A stretch of 64,000 nucleotides of DNA from Actinomycetota bacterium (GCA_009698815.1 WLPJ01000004.1:1-64000), one strand, 5' to 3'; shown: positions 27,050 through 37,966, counted from the stretch's first letter. The notes: generated by a model not told the origin, from the letters alone. Numbers and translations are program-made.

Positions 27050-28711
27050 ATGACTTTCTCAGTAACAATGCCAGCGCTTGGTGAAAGCGTCAGCGAAGGA
27101 ACAGTCACACGTTGGTTAAAGTCCGAAGGCGATCATGTCGCAATGGATGAACCGCTCCTTGAAGTATCAACCGATAAAGTCGATACCGAAATTCCTTCAC
27201 CAGTAGCCGGAATTCTGCAAAAAATTGTTGTAGGTATTGATCAAACTGTTCCAGTCGGTGCCGAACTTGCAATTATTGCTGAAAGTGCGGCACAAGCAAG
27301 TGCACCAGCGGCTCCAGTCGCTGCAGCGCCAGTTGCTGCCGCTCCTGTTGTACCCGTTGTTGCAGCGCCCGTTGCACCTGTTACTCCCCCTCCAGCAGTG
27401 CAAGCCGCGAATAATTCTGCAGGAACAATTATTACTATGCCCGCACTTGGAGAAAGTGTTAGCGAAGGCACTGTCACCCGCTGGCTCAAGGGTGTCGGCG
27501 ATTCTGTTGCAGTTGATGAAGCACTCCTTGAAGTTTCAACTGACAAAGTTGATACTGAGATTCCATCTCCAGTTGCCGGCACAATTATTTCAATCGATGT
27601 CCCCGTAGACACAACAGTTCCGGTTGGTGCCCGCCTTGCGGTTATTGGTGTCAGCGGCACAGCACCAGTTGCAGCACCTGCTCCTGTCACCCCTGCTCCA
27701 GTTGTTGTAGCACCAGTTGTTGCAGCACCTGTTGTAACTCCTGCTCCAGTAGTTGCAGCACCTGTTGCCTCAGCTCCAGTTTCGCAACCACTTGATGCTT
27801 ATGTAACTCCGATTGTTCGCAAGTTGGCATCCGAACTTGGCGTGAATTTGGCAAATGTGAAAGGAACGGGAGTTGGCGGACGAATTCGCAAAGAAGATGT
27901 TGAATCTGCGCGACCAGCGACCAGCGCTCCTGCTTCATCCGCCCCAGCAGCTGCTGCACAATCTCAACGTCCAGCAACTGTTGCAGTCTCACCACTTCGT
28001 GGAACGACCGTGACAATGTCACGTCTTCGCAAAGTAATTGCCGCTCGCATGGTTGAATCGCTACAAGTTAGCGCGCAATTGACCACCGTTATTGAAGTAG
28101 ATGTTACAAAGATTGCTCGTTTGCGCGAACGCGCAAAGGCGACTTTTGAAGCCCGTGAAGGTGTGAAGTTATCCTTCTTGCCATTCTTCGCCGTAGCCAC
28201 ATGTGAAGCGCTGAAGCAACATCCGGTTCTTAATTCATCGGTTGAGGGTGACCAAATTATTTATCACGGCACAGAACATCTTGGTATCGCAGTTGATACT
28301 GAACGTGGATTACTTGTCCCAGTAATTCATAGCGCCGGTGATTTGAATATGGGCGGAATCGCACGAAAGATTTCTGATCTCGCAGCACGCACCCGCGAGA
28401 ATAAAGTAACCCCAGATGAACTAGGTGGTGGCACATTTACTCTCACCAACACCGGCAGCCGTGGTGCGCTCTTTGATACTCCGATTATTAATCAGCCACA
28501 GGTGGCCATTCTTGGATTAGGCGCAATTGTTAAACGACCAATGGTCGTTAAAGGTGAAGATGGTGGCGAAACAATTGCGATCCGTTCGATGGTTTATTTA
28601 GCTCTTTCATACGATCATCGCGTTGTCGATGGCGCCGATGCCGCTCGCTTCCTAGTGACTTTGAAAGAGCGCCTCGAAGGTGGAGCATTCGAATCAGATT
28701 TGGGACTCTAA
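27050..28711 (+). CDS. sucB: 2-oxoacid dehydrogenase E2, dihydrolipoamide acyltransferase with two lipoyl domains
   Basis: 553 residues. Two lipoyl domains (about 1-78 and 125-203), each with the lipoylated lysine in [14 protein letters not shown], joined by Ala/Pro/Val-rich flexible linkers (about 82-122 and 207-245). Then the E3-binding domain (about 250-287, [24 protein letters not shown]) and the acyltransferase domain with the active-site [15 protein letters not shown]. Actinobacterial E2 proteins of this type can serve both the pyruvate and 2-oxoglutarate complexes; which one cannot be told here. Lpd lies directly upstream and LipB/LipA downstream. Confidence 0.93.
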   Translation: MTFSVTMPALGESVSEGTVTRWLKSEGDHVAMDEPLLEVSTDKVDTEIPSPVAGILQKIVVGIDQTVPVGAELAIIAESAAQASAPAAPVAAAPVAAAPVVPVVAAPVAPVTPPPAVQAANNSAGTIITMPALGESVSEGTVTRWLKGVGDSVAVDEALLEVSTDKVDTEIPSPVAGTIISIDVPVDTTVPVGARLAVIGVSGTAPVAAPAPVTPAPVVVAPVVAAPVVTPAPVVAAPVASAPVSQPLDAYVTPIVRKLASELGVNLANVKGTGVGGRIRKEDVESARPATSAPASSAPAAAAQSQRPATVAVSPLRGTTVTMSRLRKVIAARMVESLQVSAQLTTVIEVDVTKIARLRERAKATFEAREGVKLSFLPFFAVATCEALKQHPVLNSSVEGDQIIYHGTEHLGIAVDTERGLLVPVIHSAGDLNMGGIARKISDLAARTRENKVTPDELGGGTFTLTNTGSRGALFDTPIINQPQVAILGLGAIVKRPMVVKGEDGGETIAIRSMVYLALSYDHRVVDGADAARFLVTLKERLEGGAFESDLGL

Positions 28712-28716
28712 AGTAA

Positions 28717-29607
28717 ATGAGCGTTCCACAACGTATCGCAATTACAGGTGCATCTGGCTTAATCGGAAGCGCACTCGTTGGCCATTTAAAGTCAGAGGGC
28801 CACACTGTGCAACGTCTGGTGCGTCGTGCCACAGTTTCTCCTGATGAAATTCAGTGGGATCCCAAGACTGGTTATGTAGATATTGAAGCCCTGCGTGGAG
28901 TTGATGCAGTTATCCATCTCGCCGGTGTCGGAGTAAGTGATATGCGATGGACTAAAAAATTTAAATCGGAAATTCTAAACTCGCGTCTGCTTGGAACAAC
29001 TGCAATTGCTAAAGCGGTAGCTGAAGTAAAACCGCAAGTATTTATATCTGCAAGCGCAATTGGTTGGTATGGGGATTCTGGGAATCGCGCAGTTGTCGAA
29101 AGTGATTCAGTTGGCAACGACTTTCTAGCTGCAGTTTGCCGCGAATGGGAAGCCGCGGCAGATCTGGCTGGCGATGTTCGCACCGTCAAACTCCGTACTG
29201 GGCTTGTATTAGACCCAACCGGCGGTGCACTCGGTCGCATGCTGCCGCTCTTTCGATTTGGTCTTGGCGGCAAGTTAGGTTCTGGAAAGCAATGGTGGTC
29301 TTGGATCACCCTGCACGATGTTGTGCGTGCGATCATCTTCTCACTAGAGAAAAATATCTCAGGACCAATAAATCTAACTTCGCCTAATCCCGTTACTAAT
29401 CAAGAATTTACCGCAGCCCTTGCGAGAGCAATGAAGAGACCTGCTCTATTCCCAGCCCCCGCTATTGCGCTAAAGATTGCATTGGGAGGATTTTCAAGTG
29501 AGGTGCTGGGCTCGAAGAAAGTTATGCCAAGCGCACTAACTGACGCTGAATTTACTTGGGACTATCCGCACATTTCAACTGCGCTACAAGCCCTCATCGA
29601 GCAGTAA
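28717..29607 (+). CDS. TIGR01777-type NAD-dependent epimerase (YfcH/SulA-like)
   Basis: 296-residue extended short-chain dehydrogenase. N-terminal nucleotide-binding GASGLIGSALVGHL, the INLAGVG-type motif (VIHLAGVGV), the SASAIGWYGD segment carrying the catalytic Tyr, and the C-terminal DUF1731 domain ending ALTDAEFTWDYPHISTAL. Begins five bases after sucB; the same adjacency (sucB-epimerase-lipB) is known in mycobacteria. Substrate unknown. Ends in a 24-base convergent overlap with the FAD oxidoreductase. Confidence 0.88.
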   Translation: MSVPQRIAITGASGLIGSALVGHLKSEGHTVQRLVRRATVSPDEIQWDPKTGYVDIEALRGVDAVIHLAGVGVSDMRWTKKFKSEILNSRLLGTTAIAKAVAEVKPQVFISASAIGWYGDSGNRAVVESDSVGNDFLAAVCREWEAAADLAGDVRTVKLRTGLVLDPTGGALGRMLPLFRFGLGGKLGSGKQWWSWITLHDVVRAIIFSLEKNISGPINLTSPNPVTNQEFTAALARAMKRPALFPAPAIALKIALGGFSSEVLGSKKVMPSALTDAEFTWDYPHISTALQALIEQ

Positions 29608-30750
29608 CTCCTGCGCTGCAAGTCGACCCGACATGAGCGCACCGTTTTGTGAAGGCGCAGATAAATAATCTCCGGCAAGGTAAATAATTTCATTGAATTT
29701 CGAACTCTTGGCCTTTGTTTTTCCAGGAGCAAAGAGCGGCAGCGCAGAATTAATCTCATATTTTGCGATTAACCTCCAATTCTCGGTTGAACTCCCCCAC
29801 ATCAACGCCAGATGACGACGTACTTCTGATTCGGATGCATGAGTAATAGTTGTAGAGGAGATCAAGTTTTGACCTGCGGGAGCATAATTCCTAGAAAGAT
29901 TTGAGATAACCAGTGAATTAATCACGGGTCCCCGATGATCGGCATCTAATATCAATTCAGCACCATCAGTTGGTGCAGCATCAGTTGCGTGATACCAAGT
30001 TGTTGCGCTGATTAGTGGCGAAACTTGATCAGCGTCTAGCAATTGTGCTGCGGTAGTTAAATCGGTTGCCAAAATAATTTTTGTTGCAACTAGCTCGCCT
30101 TGGTTAGTAAGGATGCGATTGTCACGTATCTCTTCAACCTGGGTATTCAGGCGTAGATCGATGATCTTCTCAGCCAGATTTTGCGAGAGAGTACCAACTC
30201 CGTGAGCTGGTATTCCCGACTTTCCAGAGATAAAACTTCTAATTAATTCACGACCCACCACGGCACTTACTTGTGATGGGTCGGTGAGAAATACACCTTG
30301 CAGAAATGGCTTCAATACCTTGTAATAAAAGCCTCCGGTGCCACATCGCAAGAGATGAGTTTGGACATCTTCATCCATTACAGGTTTCGTGGGCAGGTAT
30401 TTAAGAAAGGATACTTTTTCTCTTAAAGTCCCAGTCTTTGATGAGAAGATTGAAAGCGGTGCTTGTCGCGGATCTCCAATTGCATGCCTTCGACTGCCAA
30501 TAGATATACCTACAGTTCGAGGCGCTGTCTTAAAATCTAACTCTTTTGCCAGACTCAGCCGCTTGATTTCTGGATAATTCAAATTAATCAACTGAAAGCC
30601 ACGATCTAAAATAAACCCATCAATGACATCAGTTGCGATTCGCCCACCGGCTCGGTCGGCCCCATCAATAACTGTCACTGGGTGACCTGCCTCTTGCAAA
30701 GTCAGCGCTGCGCTAAGACCTGCAAGACCCGCCCCAATGACTACATACAT
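29584..30750 (-). CDS. FAD-dependent amine-oxidase-like oxidoreductase
   Basis: 388-residue flavoprotein. N-terminal dinucleotide fold VIGAGLAGLSAALTLQEAG followed by the acidic-basic motif GADRAGGRI, and the C-terminal FAD-binding IYLAGDYLSAPSQNGALMSGRLA. The family includes amine oxidases, protoporphyrinogen oxidase and carotenoid desaturases; the middle region does not identify a substrate. It follows the MMPL gene on the minus strand with 14 bases between, so the two are probably one transcript placed between sucB and lipB. Confidence 0.8.
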   Translation of the reverse strand: MYVVIGAGLAGLSAALTLQEAGHPVTVIDGADRAGGRIATDVIDGFILDRGFQLINLNYPEIKRLSLAKELDFKTAPRTVGISIGSRRHAIGDPRQAPLSIFSSKTGTLREKVSFLKYLPTKPVMDEDVQTHLLRCGTGGFYYKVLKPFLQGVFLTDPSQVSAVVGRELIRSFISGKSGIPAHGVGTLSQNLAEKIIDLRLNTQVEEIRDNRILTNQGELVATKIILATDLTTAAQLLDADQVSPLISATTWYHATDAAPTDGAELILDADHRGPVINSLVISNLSRNYAPAGQNLISSTTITHASESEVRRHLALMWGSSTENWRLIAKYEINSALPLFAPGKTKAKSSKFNEIIYLAGDYLSAPSQNGALMSGRLAAQELLLDEGL

Positions 30751-30764
30751 CTAGTTACGTGGTC

Positions 30765-32918
30765 TCACTTATTTTGTAATTTAGAAGGCCACCATATTTT
30801 TGGTCCAATTTCATGAACCAAGGCAGGTACCAAGATTGAGCGAACGATGATGGTATCCAAGAGCACGCCAAAGGCGACTGCGAAACCAAGTTGCGCCAGC
30901 GGAACCAACGGAAGCAGGCCAAGGACGGCAAATGTTGCAGCAAGCACAATTCCGGCGGATGTAATAACCGCGCCAGTGACTGTTACTCCCTTGATTACTC
31001 CAGCACGTGTACCGATTTTCGTACTCTCTTCGCGAACGCGAGTCATAAGGAAGATGTTGTAATCGATTCCAAGTGCCACTAAGAATATGAAGGCAAAGAG
31101 TGGGAATGAGTTATCGCCACCTGCAAAACCAAAAATGTGATTGAAGACCAAAGCACAAACTCCAAGAGTTGCAAAATAACTTAGAACAACTGTTCCCAAA
31201 AGAACTACTGCACTAAATATGCTTCGCAATAGCAAGCCCAAGATCAAGGTGATCACCAATAAGATAATCGGGATGATCGTCTTGTTGTCGCGGTTGTTTG
31301 CGGTGCGGACGTCGAAATAAACAGCGCTAGTTCCACCTACCAACGCTGTTGAATCCGCGCCTTTAGCCAGTTCACGAATCTTCGGAATATCATTTCCGGC
31401 TTCAACGCTATCTGGAGCTTTGTTGAGCGTGACATTTAGAATTGCACGCCCATTTACGATCTTTATTTCAGGCTTTGGCTGTCCAGAAATTACCATGCCA
31501 TCAAGCATCGGAGTTACATCTGTAACACCAGGGGCGCTCTTTATGGCACCGGTAACTGCAGCAATCTTATTTACATCAATCACAACCTGAGTTGGATCAC
31601 CTTCGCCGCCAGGGAAATGCGTTTCGAGAAGTTTTTGACCAACGACAGATTCAGGATTTCCAGTAAATGAATCAACTGTTCCAAGTCCGTCGGCCTTAAG
31701 AGTTGTGGAAGTAGCGGCAAATGCCAAGAGGACAACCCCAGTTATTACCCATGCCTTACGAGGATTTCGTCCAATTGAATTTGCAACTTTCGCCCAAAGT
31801 CCCGACAAAACATGATCATCCCCATCATTTTCCGGAATACGTGGCCAGAATATCCAGCGACCAAATATCAACAGAAGCGCTGGCAAAAGGGTCAAGATAG
31901 TGATCATAGAGACAACGATTCCGATAGCGCCGATAGGTCCAAGGCTGGCGGTATTTGTTAGCTGGCTAAATAGCAAAATCAAAAGTGAGATTGCAACTGT
32001 AGAGCCGGAAGCAAGGATTGGTTCCCATACCCCTTTATATGCTGCGCGCATCGCCACAAATCGATTGTCTGTGAAATGTAATTCTTCACGATAACGGGCA
32101 ATAAGAAGGAGTGCGTAATCTGTTGCGGCACCAATAACTAATACAGACAGAATTCCCTGAGATTGGCCATCCACGTCAATAATGTCATTCTTTGCCAATA
32201 AATAAATAATTCCACCCGCAGTTGAAAGTGCGAAGAGCGAGGAGAGTAAAGGAATAATCCAAAGAACTGGAGATCGGTAAACAAAAATTAAAATAACTGC
32301 GACTACTGCAAGTGTGGTAAGAAGCAAGGTCGAGTCGAGTGAACCGAATGCTCCGAAGAGATCTCCTAATAAGCCACCAGGTCCGGTCACATATGGAGTA
32401 AATCCATTGGCTTGCGCGATTGGTCTGATGTCTTCACGAAGTGCTTCAATCACAGCTGGAAGTACGGGTTCATCGTTTGGTAATAATTTTGAAATGGCAT
32501 TTCCGTCAAGTGGAACAATTGCAAGAAGTGCTTTTCCATCTGCGGCGGGAAACACTGTAATAACTTGGCTAGGGGCAAAATAATCCGAAATCTTTGCTGT
32601 TGTATCGGCCAAAGTTAAATCTCCAACTTTGGTGACATGGGCACTAACTACTGCTAGCGTTGCGGGAGTAAAAGTTCCTTCAAATAAAACTAGAGTTGGA
32701 AAGTTAAAAGAATCTTGCGAGGAAAAACTTTTGATTTGGTCAGCAGCGAGTGTCGCTTCTGCGCCTTTAGGCAAGAATGATGAGTTGTTATTTTCTTGGA
32801 CCGAAGTTAACTTCCCGAATAACGGTCCGAAGACGCCGGTAATGATGAACCAGGCGATCACCACCAACATGGCGATAGCAAATGGTTTACGGTTCGTTTG
32901 GGCGCGTTCCAAAGTCAC
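30765..32918 (-). CDS. MMPL/RND-family membrane transporter
   Basis: 717 residues with two repeats of one helix, a large extracytoplasmic domain (about 40-170 and 405-510) and five-helix bundles (about 180-370 and 535-710). Typical MMPL features are the GAATDYALLLIARYREEL and LGIDYNIFLMTRVREE segments, whose Asp-Tyr pairs mark the proton relay. Such proteins export lipids or small hydrophobic compounds in actinobacteria. Cargo unknown; a membrane or carotenoid-like lipid made with the neighbouring FAD enzyme is possible but unsupported. Confidence 0.9.
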   Translation of the reverse strand: MTLERAQTNRKPFAIAMLVVIAWFIITGVFGPLFGKLTSVQENNNSSFLPKGAEATLAADQIKSFSSQDSFNFPTLVLFEGTFTPATLAVVSAHVTKVGDLTLADTTAKISDYFAPSQVITVFPAADGKALLAIVPLDGNAISKLLPNDEPVLPAVIEALREDIRPIAQANGFTPYVTGPGGLLGDLFGAFGSLDSTLLLTTLAVVAVILIFVYRSPVLWIIPLLSSLFALSTAGGIIYLLAKNDIIDVDGQSQGILSVLVIGAATDYALLLIARYREELHFTDNRFVAMRAAYKGVWEPILASGSTVAISLLILLFSQLTNTASLGPIGAIGIVVSMITILTLLPALLLIFGRWIFWPRIPENDGDDHVLSGLWAKVANSIGRNPRKAWVITGVVLLAFAATSTTLKADGLGTVDSFTGNPESVVGQKLLETHFPGGEGDPTQVVIDVNKIAAVTGAIKSAPGVTDVTPMLDGMVISGQPKPEIKIVNGRAILNVTLNKAPDSVEAGNDIPKIRELAKGADSTALVGGTSAVYFDVRTANNRDNKTIIPIILLVITLILGLLLRSIFSAVVLLGTVVLSYFATLGVCALVFNHIFGFAGGDNSFPLFAFIFLVALGIDYNIFLMTRVREESTKIGTRAGVIKGVTVTGAVITSAGIVLAATFAVLGLLPLVPLAQLGFAVAFGVLLDTIIVRSILVPALVHEIGPKIWWPSKLQNK

Positions 32919-32963
32919 GATAGACAGGCCTTTCGGGGCGTTTAAGAGCAGAATTCGCTAGGA

Positions 32964-32987
32964 GTACAGCCTACCTTTACGCTGTAC
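32964..32987. promoter_or_regulatory. inverted repeat between MMPL gene and lipB
   Basis: GTACAGC (32964-32970) and GCTGTAC (32981-32987) are perfect inverted arms with a ten-base spacer. They lie in the 71-base divergent region, ending two bases before the lipB start GTG. Could be an operator for a repressor of the MMPL unit or of lipB; no regulator gene is adjacent. Confidence 0.35.
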
Positions 32988-32989
32988 CA

Positions 32990-33658
32990 GTGCCACTTCA
33001 AACGCCGATCACCGCTGAAAAATTCTCGGCAAATATTGCGTTAAGCCACGGTGGCCTGATGGATTACGAAGCTGCCCTTGAATTGCAAAGGAGCTTCCAT
33101 TCCGAAGTTGTGGCCGGTCGTCGTCCAAATACTTTAATACTTCTAGAACACCCATCCGTTTATACGGCCGGTAAGCGAACCCAAGATTTTGAAAAGCCAA
33201 CAGATGGCACCCCCGTTATTAACGTTGACCGCGGCGGGCGAATTACTTGGCATGGCCCCGGACAATTGGTTGGATATCCGATTGTAAAATTATTGAAACC
33301 AACTGAATTAGTTGGATTTGTCCGCACCCTAGAAGGTGCGTTGATAAAAGTGTGTGCAGATTTCGGAATCAACGCCATACGTATAGATGACCGATCTGGT
33401 GTCTGGGTCAGCGATGCAAAGGGCGATAGAAAGATTGCAGCCATTGGAATAAGAGTGGCATCTGGTGTCACCATGCATGGCTTTGCACTAAATGTCTCCC
33501 CCGATCTCGCAGCCTTTGGCCAGATTGTTCCTTGCGGCATAGATGACGCTGATGTGACTTCAATGGCTATCGAATTAGCGCGCGAGATAGATATCTCTGA
33601 GGTAACGGCTGCTATTGAGAAGTATCTAGTCGAAGCCCTCGGTAAGGTAAGCGCATGA
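32990..33658 (+). CDS. lipB: octanoyltransferase
   Basis: Moves octanoyl from acyl carrier protein to lipoyl domains, first step of lipoate synthesis. 222 residues. Motifs: [32 protein letters not shown], the catalytic Lys in KIAAIGIRV and the catalytic Cys in [16 protein letters not shown] start; overlaps lipA by four bases (ATGA). Confidence 0.95.
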   Translation: MPLQTPITAEKFSANIALSHGGLMDYEAALELQRSFHSEVVAGRRPNTLILLEHPSVYTAGKRTQDFEKPTDGTPVINVDRGGRITWHGPGQLVGYPIVKLLKPTELVGFVRTLEGALIKVCADFGINAIRIDDRSGVWVSDAKGDRKIAAIGIRVASGVTMHGFALNVSPDLAAFGQIVPCGIDDADVTSMAIELAREIDISEVTAAIEKYLVEALGKVSA

Positions 33659-34599
33659 CGATCGCACCCGATGGCCGCAAATTACTTCGCATCGAGGCTC
33701 GCAACACTGAAACTCCAATCGAACGTAAACCGGAATGGATTAAAACGCGCGCCAATATGGGACCTGAATACACCAGGTTACGCTCACTCGTTAAGAGTGA
33801 AGGTTTGCATACGGTGTGCCAAGAAGCGGCCTGTCCAAATATTTTTGAATGCTGGGAAGACAAAGAAGCAACATTTTTGATCGGCGGCGATCGCTGTACT
33901 CGCCGTTGCGATTTTTGCAATATCGACACTGGCAAGCCTTTACCTATTGATCGCGAAGAGCCACGCAAAGTTGCTGAATCTGTAAAAGCGATGGGGCTGC
34001 GTTATGCAACCATCACAGGTGTAACTAGAGATGATCTTCCTGATGAAGGTGCTTGGCTATACGCCGAAACAATTCGCCAAGTGCATGAATTAAATCCGGG
34101 TTGCGGCGTAGAAATGTTGGCGCCAGATTTTCATGCCAAGTCCGAATTACTAAATCAGATTTTTGAAACACAGCCAGAAGTATTTGCCCACAACCTGGAA
34201 ACTGTGCCACGAATTTTCAAAAGAATTCGCCCAGCATTTACCTACGAAAAATCTCTGCAAGTAATTGGGATGGCGCGCGATTTCGGTTTGGTTACCAAAT
34301 CCAACTTGATTTTAGGACTTGGTGAAACTCGCGAAGAAGTTTCGCAAGCTTTAGTTGACTTACACGCCGCAGGTTGTGACTTGATCACAATCACGCAGTA
34401 TCTGCGCCCGACCAATAAGCATCACCCAGTGGAGCGTTGGGTTAAACCAGAAGAGTTTGTTGAACTAAGCGATGAAGCAACTGCCGTTGGTTTTCTAGGT
34501 GTTATGAGCGGACCGCTAGTTCGTTCCAGTTACCGGGCAGGAAGACTTTATAAGCAAGCGCAAGCAGCACGTGCTACGCAGGGATCGACGCGTGGCTGA
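33655..34599 (+). CDS. lipA: lipoyl synthase
   Basis: Radical-SAM enzyme that inserts two sulfurs into octanoyl-lysine. 314 residues. Auxiliary cluster cysteines in [13 protein letters not shown], radical-SAM cluster CTRRCDFC, and the C-terminal RSSYRAG serine ligand. Substrates in this window are the SucB lipoyl domains. Overlaps lipB upstream and, by eight bases, the acyltransferase downstream. Confidence 0.96.
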   Translation: MTIAPDGRKLLRIEARNTETPIERKPEWIKTRANMGPEYTRLRSLVKSEGLHTVCQEAACPNIFECWEDKEATFLIGGDRCTRRCDFCNIDTGKPLPIDREEPRKVAESVKAMGLRYATITGVTRDDLPDEGAWLYAETIRQVHELNPGCGVEMLAPDFHAKSELLNQIFETQPEVFAHNLETVPRIFKRIRPAFTYEKSLQVIGMARDFGLVTKSNLILGLGETREEVSQALVDLHAAGCDLITITQYLRPTNKHHPVERWVKPEEFVELSDEATAVGFLGVMSGPLVRSSYRAGRLYKQAQAARATQGSTRG

Positions 34600-35290
34600 A
34601 GTTGTCTATCCCCCAGTAATTATTGCCTTAAAAACCTTTTGGAAATACCTCGGTCTGCAATTTACATTTGAAGGCGATGCACATGTTCCACGTAAAGGTG
34701 GAGCAATCCTGGCGATGAATCACATCGGATATTTAGATTTTGCATTGATCGGTACCGCCGCACTGCCTTCAGGTCGGCTAGTTCGTTTCATGGCCAAGAA
34801 AGAGATTTTTGATAACAAGTTGGCAGGGCCGTTGATGCGCGGGATGCATCACATAAATGTAGATCGCAGCAGCGGTACGGCATCATTTGTTGCGGCGTTG
34901 CGTGCTCTTCGGGCAGGTGAAGTTATCGGGATTTTTCCTGAGGGAACAATTTCAAAAAGCTTTGAAATAAAAGATTTGAAATCCGGCGCGGTCAGACTTG
35001 CGATGGGTTCGGGTGTTCCTGTTATTCCAACGATTGTTTGGGGCTCACAAAGAATTTGGACCAAGGGGGTTAAACGAGATCTGCGCCGTAAGAAAGTGCC
35101 AATTTTTGTAACTTTTGGCACACCACTTACATTTGAAAAGGGCAGCGATGTCGATGCCGGTGAGAAATTATTACGAGAGACACTTCTTAGCCTTCTTCAT
35201 GAAGTTCAAGGCAACTACCCAGATAGCCATGCTGGACAACGCTGGGCACCTGCTCGTCTTGGTGGTACGGCGCCCGCTCCCCTAAACTAA
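34592..35290 (+). CDS. plsC: 1-acyl-sn-glycerol-3-phosphate acyltransferase-like (PlsC family)
   Basis: Adds a second acyl chain to lysophosphatidate in phospholipid synthesis (family role). About 232 residues from GTG 34592, which has AGGGA seven bases upstream; the frame is open from GTG 34571. Motifs: acyltransferase H-x4-D in NHIGYLDF and the FPEGTIS phosphate-binding motif. One of two PlsC-like genes here (other at 47012-47698). Shares a transcript with lipA and the DUF4191 gene. Confidence 0.85.
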   Translation: MAEVVYPPVIIALKTFWKYLGLQFTFEGDAHVPRKGGAILAMNHIGYLDFALIGTAALPSGRLVRFMAKKEIFDNKLAGPLMRGMHHINVDRSSGTASFVAALRALRAGEVIGIFPEGTISKSFEIKDLKSGAVRLAMGSGVPVIPTIVWGSQRIWTKGVKRDLRRKKVPIFVTFGTPLTFEKGSDVDAGEKLLRETLLSLLHEVQGNYPDSHAGQRWAPARLGGTAPAPLN

Positions 35291-35295
35291 CGTCC

Positions 35296-35976
35296 ATGTT
35301 TAATAGAAATAAGGCGAAAGAGCCAAAGATTAAAAAGGTCCGCTTCAAAACTTTCCGTGATGCTTACTCTGTAACCAAATCCGTTAAACCTTGGATTGGC
35401 GCCGGCATCTTTGGTGTCTTTGCAATTACATGGGCAATCGGAATCTCAATTGGTATCGCCGTCGGATCTGCAATTTATATCAGCTTCGTCTCATTCCCTA
35501 TCGCAGTTCTTGCTGCCATGTTCTTCTTTACGCGTATTGCCGCATCTGCTGCCTATGTCTCAATCGAGGGACAGATCGGCGCCGGAGCCAGCGTCTTGAT
35601 GGCTATTCGCAAAGGATGGGTTACAACTCCTGCAGTTGCTGTGACCAAGAATCAAGATATGGTCCACCGCAGCATCGGTCGCGCCGGAATCGTTTTAACA
35701 GGTGAAGGAACCCAAGCAGTAAGAATTATGTTGCAGGATGAGCGAAAGAAATCTGAGCGCTTTGCACCAGGTGTACCTGTGATTGAAATTATGGTCGGAG
35801 ATAACTCAGGCCAAGTTCCCATTCGTAAATTGCAAAAGCATGTCTCTAAGTTGCCAAAGAAGTTATCGGCACAGCAAATGCGTGAAGTTCGCGCGCGCTT
35901 TAAGGCTGTCGGTGGAATGTCTCTTCCAATTCCAAAGGGCCCAATGCCAAAGGGTGTTCGCGTACCTAAGCGTTAA
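35296..35976 (+). CDS. DUF4191 family membrane protein
   Basis: 226 residues: basic N terminus, two hydrophobic segments (about 34-57 and 60-82), then a soluble region with YVSIEGQIGAGASVLMAIRKGW and HRSIGRAGIVLTGEG, and a Lys-rich Gly-Pro tail. This is the actinobacterial DUF4191 pattern found after lipA and before glnA1 in mycobacteria and streptomycetes. No function known. Six bases after plsC; overlaps the convergent RDD gene by four bases. Confidence 0.85.
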   Translation: MFNRNKAKEPKIKKVRFKTFRDAYSVTKSVKPWIGAGIFGVFAITWAIGISIGIAVGSAIYISFVSFPIAVLAAMFFFTRIAASAAYVSIEGQIGAGASVLMAIRKGWVTTPAVAVTKNQDMVHRSIGRAGIVLTGEGTQAVRIMLQDERKKSERFAPGVPVIEIMVGDNSGQVPIRKLQKHVSKLPKKLSAQQMREVRARFKAVGGMSLPIPKGPMPKGVRVPKR

Positions 35977-36323
35977 GCTTTTTTACGCAGATCGCGCAAC
36001 GCAGTTCCACTAAGGCGTTCGTGAATGCCGCGGCCGTTGTCGTCATAGGTAATTGCAGTTACTACAAGGACCAACAAGATCGTTCTTATGAGCGCCTGTA
36101 TAGGCGAAGGTGCGCCACCGTCTGCAAAGCGAACTACCTTCAGCCCAACAATCCGATGACCGGCGGTTGCTCCCCCAAAACTGGTCAAAACTAGGACTTC
36201 AATGAAGAAGACCACCAAAGTTAGGCCACCCTCGCCCAAAAGGCCTAGGGCAATTGCGTAACACATCAGCCAGTCGATAGTCAGCCCAAGCAAGCGACGT
36301 CCCAAACTGATCTCGTGTTTCAT
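35973..36323 (-). CDS. RDD family membrane protein
   Basis: 116 residues with three hydrophobic segments and the family's Arg-Asp pattern (GRRLLGLTIDWLMCYAIAL near the N terminus; TAGHRIVGLKVVRF; C-terminal DDNGRGIHERLSGT). Conserved neighbour of DUF4191 and glnA in actinobacteria, here on the opposite strand. Role unknown. Confidence 0.85.
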   Translation of the reverse strand: MKHEISLGRRLLGLTIDWLMCYAIALGLLGEGGLTLVVFFIEVLVLTSFGGATAGHRIVGLKVVRFADGGAPSPIQALIRTILLVLVVTAITYDDNGRGIHERLSGTALRDLRKKA

Positions 36324-36521
36324 GCGGGCGAGCCTACTGAATCGCTCCAGCCGCTGCAGGTTTTACATGGATGTAACACACCAGTTATGCCAAAACGCCA
36401 TAGAAGTCTTAGGGTTTACCTAGATCGGTCGCTCTCAAAGTTGAGGCCCGAGTAAATCTGGCAGATGTGAAAATTCCGCCTTACTCTCGAATAATTTCCA
36501 AGACACGAGGAGCTCGCTTAA
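36324..36521 (+). promoter_or_regulatory. glnA upstream region (198 bases)
   Basis: Divergent region between the RDD gene and glnA. It holds a good ribosome site (GAGGAG, nine bases before the ATG) and a weak inverted element TAAC-acacca-GTTA at 36374-36387. I see no clear GlnR or PhoP consensus and cannot place the promoter with confidence. Confidence 0.3.
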
Positions 36522-37955
36522 ATGTTTAAAAACTCAGCAGAAGTTTTTGCTTACATTAAAAAAGAAGATGTAAAACTAGTTGACGTACGTTTTACGGATC
36601 TTCCAGGAATCCAACACCACTTCAACGTTCCTGTTGAATCATTCGATGAAGCCGTTTTCACTGATGGTTTGATGTTCGATGGTTCATCGATTCGTGGTTT
36701 CCAATCAATCCACGAGTCAGATATGAAATTGCTGCCTATTCCATCTTCAGCATTTATCGATCCATTCCGCCTAGAAAAAACTCTGGTAATTCTTTTCTCT
36801 GTACACAATCCATCGGATAACACTCCTTATTCACGCGATCCTCGTGGAGTTGTTGCAAAAGCTGTTGATTATTTGAAGTCAACTGGAATTGCAGATCAAG
36901 CCTTCTTCGCACCTGAAGCCGAGTTTTATGTATTCGATGCAGTTCGCTTCAGCACCAGCATGAATGAGTCTTACCACCATATCGATTCTTACGAAGGTGC
37001 CTGGAATACCGGCGTCGTCGCAGATCCAGATGGAACACCAAACCGTGGTTACCGCACCCGTATCAAGGGTGGCTATTTCCCAGTTTCACCAACAGATCAG
37101 TTTGCAGATCTGCGCGATGAAATGGTTATGGAACTTGGACGCGCTGGATTACTTGTTGAGCGTTCACACCACGAAGTTGGTACTGCTGGCCAGATGGAAA
37201 TTAACTACCGCTTTACAGACATCCTTAGCGCAGGTGATGAATTGATGAAGTTTAAATACATCATCCGCAACGTTGCCTGGGAGGGCGGCAAGACTGCAAC
37301 GTTTATGCCAAAGCCACTCTTCGGAGATAACGGTTCAGGCATGCACGTTCACCAATCACTTTGGAAAGATGGCAAGCCACTGTTCTTCGAAGCAGGAACA
37401 TATGGAGATCTTTCCGATATGGCACGCTGGTATATCGGTGGACTCTTGAAGCACGCTCCATCACTTCTTGCATTCACTAACCCAACTGTTAACTCATACC
37501 GTCGTTTGGTTCCAGGTTATGAAGCGCCAGTAAACCTCGTTTACTCAGCACGTAATCGTTCTGCTTGTATCCGTATTCCAATTACTGGATCATCTCCAAA
37601 GGCAAAGCGCATTGAGTTCCGTTGCCCAGATCCATCATCAAATCCATACCTAGCATTTGCTGCAATGTTGATGGCTGGTATCGATGGAATCGTAAATAAG
37701 ATCGAACCACCTGCCCCAGTTGATAAGGATCTTTACGAACTAGAAGGTGCAGAAGCTGCAGCTATTCCTCAAGTTCCAGGATCACTTGATGCTGTTCTTG
37801 ACAGCCTCGAGAAGGATCACGAATTCCTTACAAAGGGCGGCGTCTTCACAGAAGACCTCATCGCAACTTGGATCGAATGGAAGCGTAAGAATGAAGTTGA
37901 TTACGTTCGCTTGCGTCCACATCCAGCAGAGTTTGAACTCTATTTCGATATCTAA
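36522..37955 (+). CDS. glnA: glutamine synthetase, type I
   Basis: Makes glutamine from glutamate, ammonia and ATP; main ammonium entry. 477 residues, the bacterial dodecameric GSI length. Motifs: FDGSSIRGF, metal-binding [15 protein letters not shown], ammonia-site [10 protein letters not shown] and the adenylylation-type KDLYELE with its tyrosine, which suggests control by GlnE. Own promoter region upstream and a strong terminator downstream make it monocistronic. Confidence 0.97.
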   Translation: MFKNSAEVFAYIKKEDVKLVDVRFTDLPGIQHHFNVPVESFDEAVFTDGLMFDGSSIRGFQSIHESDMKLLPIPSSAFIDPFRLEKTLVILFSVHNPSDNTPYSRDPRGVVAKAVDYLKSTGIADQAFFAPEAEFYVFDAVRFSTSMNESYHHIDSYEGAWNTGVVADPDGTPNRGYRTRIKGGYFPVSPTDQFADLRDEMVMELGRAGLLVERSHHEVGTAGQMEINYRFTDILSAGDELMKFKYIIRNVAWEGGKTATFMPKPLFGDNGSGMHVHQSLWKDGKPLFFEAGTYGDLSDMARWYIGGLLKHAPSLLAFTNPTVNSYRRLVPGYEAPVNLVYSARNRSACIRIPITGSSPKAKRIEFRCPDPSSNPYLAFAAMLMAGIDGIVNKIEPPAPVDKDLYELEGAEAAAIPQVPGSLDAVLDSLEKDHEFLTKGGVFTEDLIATWIEWKRKNEVDYVRLRPHPAEFELYFDI

Positions 37956-37966
37956 ATCGAATTAGG

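Noticed and set aside
27241-27690. Antisense ORF of 149 codons inside sucB
   Set aside because: Composed of Ala/Thr/Gly runs that mirror the Ala/Pro/Val linker repeats of sucB; a shadow frame.
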